Source: Oscillospiraceae bacterium
GTDB lineage: Bacteria > Bacillota > Clostridia > Oscillospirales > Oscillospiraceae
Reading direction: 5' to 3'
Assembly: GCA_009781855.1 (NCBI GenBank)
Contig: WQUY01000001.1
Location: 1-64,000, forward strand
DNA: 64,000 nucleotides
Below the pieces are notes generated by a model that was not told the DNA's origin, made no database searches, and saw only the letters and a program-made list of their open reading frames with translations. Shown here piece after piece: positions 62,773 to 64,000 of this stretch. The stretch's first letter is position 1, and each line of letters starts with the position of its first letter. The position numbers and the translations under genes were made by a program.

Positions 62773-62773
62773 G

Positions 62774-62798
62774 CTGATGGGAGTTGAGCTCCCATCGG
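62774..62798 (+). terminator. Terminator of the Rrf2 pair
   Basis: CTGATGGGAG (62774-62783) pairs with CTCCCATCGG (62789-62798), one G-U pair, and TTTTA follows. It belongs to the same hairpin family as those at 5142 and 53258. Confidence 0.75.
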
Positions 62799-62972
62799 TT
62801 TTACCGGGCGACATTTTGCAAAATAACCACATCGACATAGTCACCTTGTTCGCAACAAGCGACAGCCCCCCGCACCTCTCCGCGCCTCGCGTGTGACGTG
62901 GCCCAGGGGGACGCTTAATTTTGAGACAATGATGCGCTCGAAGATAAAAAGAGCTAAATTGTTACATCATAG

Positions 62973-63001
62973 TTGCTGACCTTTACTCTTTGCGGTATAA
63001 T
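62973..63001 (+). promoter_or_regulatory. Promoter of the VapBC-like module
   Basis: TTGCTG (62973-62978) and a perfect TATAAT (62996-63001) are 17 bp apart, 45 bases before the antitoxin start. The G8 tract and ribosome site lie between. Confidence 0.65.
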
Positions 63002-63045
63002 ATACTTGGCTATAAAGTCACAAATAAGTTAGGGGGGGGCTATAT

Positions 63046-63297
63046 ATGCAAAATGCCGTTTATGGAATTTTCAGAAAAGGGCGCATTGTTTTCAACGAAC
63101 CTGTGACTGCTCCTGACGAATCAAATGTTATCGTTGTCTTTTTGGATAAGCCGAAAAATGAACTGAGACAGGATAACAATAGATTGCTGAGTATATTTGA
63201 CACATTAGGTATTTGGGAAGATTCCAGAGACACAGAAACGATAATAGCCGATATAGAAAACAGCCGAGTATCAAGGGCGGTGGATGTTGCCATATGA
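63046..63297 (+). CDS. Probable VapB-like antitoxin
   Basis: The 83-residue protein begins MQNAVYGIFRKGRIVFNEPV, a short beta-rich start like small antitoxins that act as DNA-binding dimers, and ends in an acidic helical tail (SRDTETIIADIENSR) suited to wrap a toxin. Its identity rests mainly on its overlap (ATGA) with the PIN-domain gene. It would neutralise the toxin and repress the shared promoter. The ribosome site is a run of eight G. Confidence 0.7.
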   Translation: MQNAVYGIFRKGRIVFNEPVTAPDESNVIVVFLDKPKNELRQDNNRLLSIFDTLGIWEDSRDTETIIADIENSRVSRAVDVAI

Positions 63298-63692
63298 GAT
63301 ACTTACTAGACACGAACATCTGTATTTATTTCTTAAATCGAAACTCAAAGATAGTAGACAAGCTGGAATCTGTTTCCGGCGATGACTTGGCAATATCTTG
63401 TTTTAATTTAGCTGAGCTTCTTTTTGGTGCATATAACTCCGAACACGTTGATAAAAACTTGGAGCGTGTTCGCTACCTTGAAAGCGTAATTGAAGTCATA
63501 AGTTTTGATAAAAAAGCCATTGATAACTTTGCTATAATAAAAGCAGATTTGAAAGAACAGGGGAAGCTGATTGATGATTTCGACATGCTCATTGCCGCTG
63601 TTGCACTGAGTAATGAAATGGTTTTAGTAACAAACAACGAGAAACATTTTGAGCGTATTACCAATCTCAAAATAGAAAATTGGATGCATTAA
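63294..63692 (+). CDS. vapC: VapC-like PIN-domain ribonuclease toxin
   Basis: The 132-residue protein has the PIN-domain acidic set: Asp6 in YLLDTNICIYFLN, Glu in SCFNLAELLFGA, and Asp in LIDDFDMLIAAVAL, followed by VTNNEKHFERI. VapC toxins cut tRNA or rRNA when free of antitoxin. ATG at 63294 overlaps the antitoxin stop, and the longer in-frame form is inside the antitoxin gene. The pair is next to other accessory genes. Confidence 0.9.
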   Translation: MRYLLDTNICIYFLNRNSKIVDKLESVSGDDLAISCFNLAELLFGAYNSEHVDKNLERVRYLESVIEVISFDKKAIDNFAIIKADLKEQGKLIDDFDMLIAAVALSNEMVLVTNNEKHFERITNLKIENWMH

Positions 63693-63764
63693 CTACAGAC
63701 TCAAAAAGATTTCACAGAGCGCATCCGCGCTCTAAAATCGCCACGAATGAACCCCAACACAACA

Positions 63765-63814
63765 AAAATCCCGGGCAAACATGGAGTTAACACCCCATAT
63801 TTGCCTGGGATTTT
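63765..63814 (+). terminator. Terminator of the VapBC-like operon
   Basis: AAAATCCCGGGCAAA (63765-63779) pairs with TTTGCCTGGGATTTT (63800-63814), one G-U pair, and the inner ATGG/CCAT also pairs. The terminal A/T run works in both directions. Confidence 0.75.
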
Positions 63815-63849
63815 CTATGTTGATTATAGCCCCCCCCAAAAAAAAACAA

Positions 63850-63893
63850 AGCCATTGACCGACGCTTTCAAACGTTTGGCCGACAACCTATTG
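63850..63893 (+). repeat. 44-bp repeat, copy C
   Basis: Copy C has CGAC (63859-63862), ten bases, GTTTGGCCGAC (63873-63883) and AACCTATTGC (63884-63893). As at copy B, the right end overlaps a -35-like TTGCAA, about 95 bases before a possible gene start at the window edge. Confidence 0.75.
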
Positions 63894-63987
63894 CAACGCA
63901 GAAAATAAAGGTTTATCCTCCAAAAGAACGAACGCTTAAAGAGTAAAAAGCTCTAAAATTAAAGCAGCATCACGGAGGTGAACGCAA

Positions 63988-64000
63988 CTGAAAAGCATCA
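63988..64000 (+). CDS. Possible gene start cut by the window end
   Basis: GGAGGTG (63974-63980) is a strong ribosome site, seven bases before CTG AAA AGC ATC. The only candidate start codon in reach is CTG, and just four codons are visible, so the product cannot be judged. The Rrf2 genes here start in a similar way (TTG AAA ATT CAA). Confidence 0.25.

Larger units (their letters stand above)
63032..63837. repeat. Inverted 13-bp repeats around the VapBC-like module
   Basis: GGGGGGGGCTATA (63032-63044) and its exact complement TATAGCCCCCCCC (63825-63837) bracket the antitoxin and toxin genes and their terminator. The G8 also acts as the ribosome site of the antitoxin gene. They could be the ends of a small mobile cassette or a chance match of G/C tracts. 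Confidence 0.5.

Noticed and set aside
60966..63893. CRISPR array
   Set aside because: The three 44-bp copies are hundreds of bases to 2 kb apart with genes between, and there are no cas genes.

Overview
The window looks like a chromosomal segment of an anaerobic, low-to-mid GC Gram-positive bacterium, most likely in class Clostridia. The signs are AgrC/AgrA-type peptide-sensing kinases and regulator, an ECF vitamin transporter module, lipoprotein solute-binding proteins, a surface protein with a sortase-type tail, a glycyl-radical activase, a corrinoid-activator-like iron-sulfur ATPase, and many TTG/GTG starts placed by strong GGAGG-type ribosome binding sites. I cannot name the genus. No rRNA or tRNA genes, CRISPR array or prophage are visible.

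Layout. 1-5.2 kb holds a hairpin-rich stretch, a membrane-anchored CotH-kinase-like protein, an Rrf2 regulator and a thioester-domain surface protein with 13 DDVDEP repeats and an MPQTG tail. 5.3-9.9 kb (+) holds miaB, a RACo-like activator, a DUF2284 protein and a glycyl-radical activase. 23.8-9.9 kb (-) is a long housekeeping run: polA, rimI, tsaD, a SAM methyltransferase, ecfA1, a small membrane protein, ecfA2, ecfT, truA, a DUF5711-like protein, cvpA, pgsA and a ClpE-like unfoldase. An AgrC-like kinase without a partner follows. 25.7-30.9 kb (+) is argCJBDF, ending at citrulline, behind a candidate ArgR box.

38-32 kb (-) carries a Liv-type ABC importer with a terminal zinc alcohol dehydrogenase, divergent from a URO-D-family (methyltransferase-like) gene. 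48.5-39.3 kb (-) runs three glycosyltransferases, one fused to a cyclic-nucleotide-binding domain, into an amino-sugar breakdown set (ROK-like kinase, NagA, SIS isomerase, GatZ-like protein). 48.8-53.2 kb holds pduL, secG, tatD, exonuclease III, a PyrB with a PyrI-like zinc tail, and a flavodoxin. 57.3-53.4 kb (-) is a peptide-type binding protein plus a single polypeptide joining both permease halves. 57.7-60.9 kb holds an EamA exporter and an AgrA/AgrC-like pair.

The last 3 kb is accessory: a serine resolvase, two Rrf2 genes, a VapBC-like pair, and a 44-bp direct repeat present three times (60966, 61772, 63850).

Most promising points: the glycosyltransferase/cyclic-nucleotide fusion in a sugar operon, the fused DppB-DppC permease without ATPase genes, the 44-bp repeats around resolvase, Rrf2 and VapBC genes, the activator trio without visible targets, and a family of related intergenic hairpins. 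Functions come from reading motifs by eye; no database search was run.
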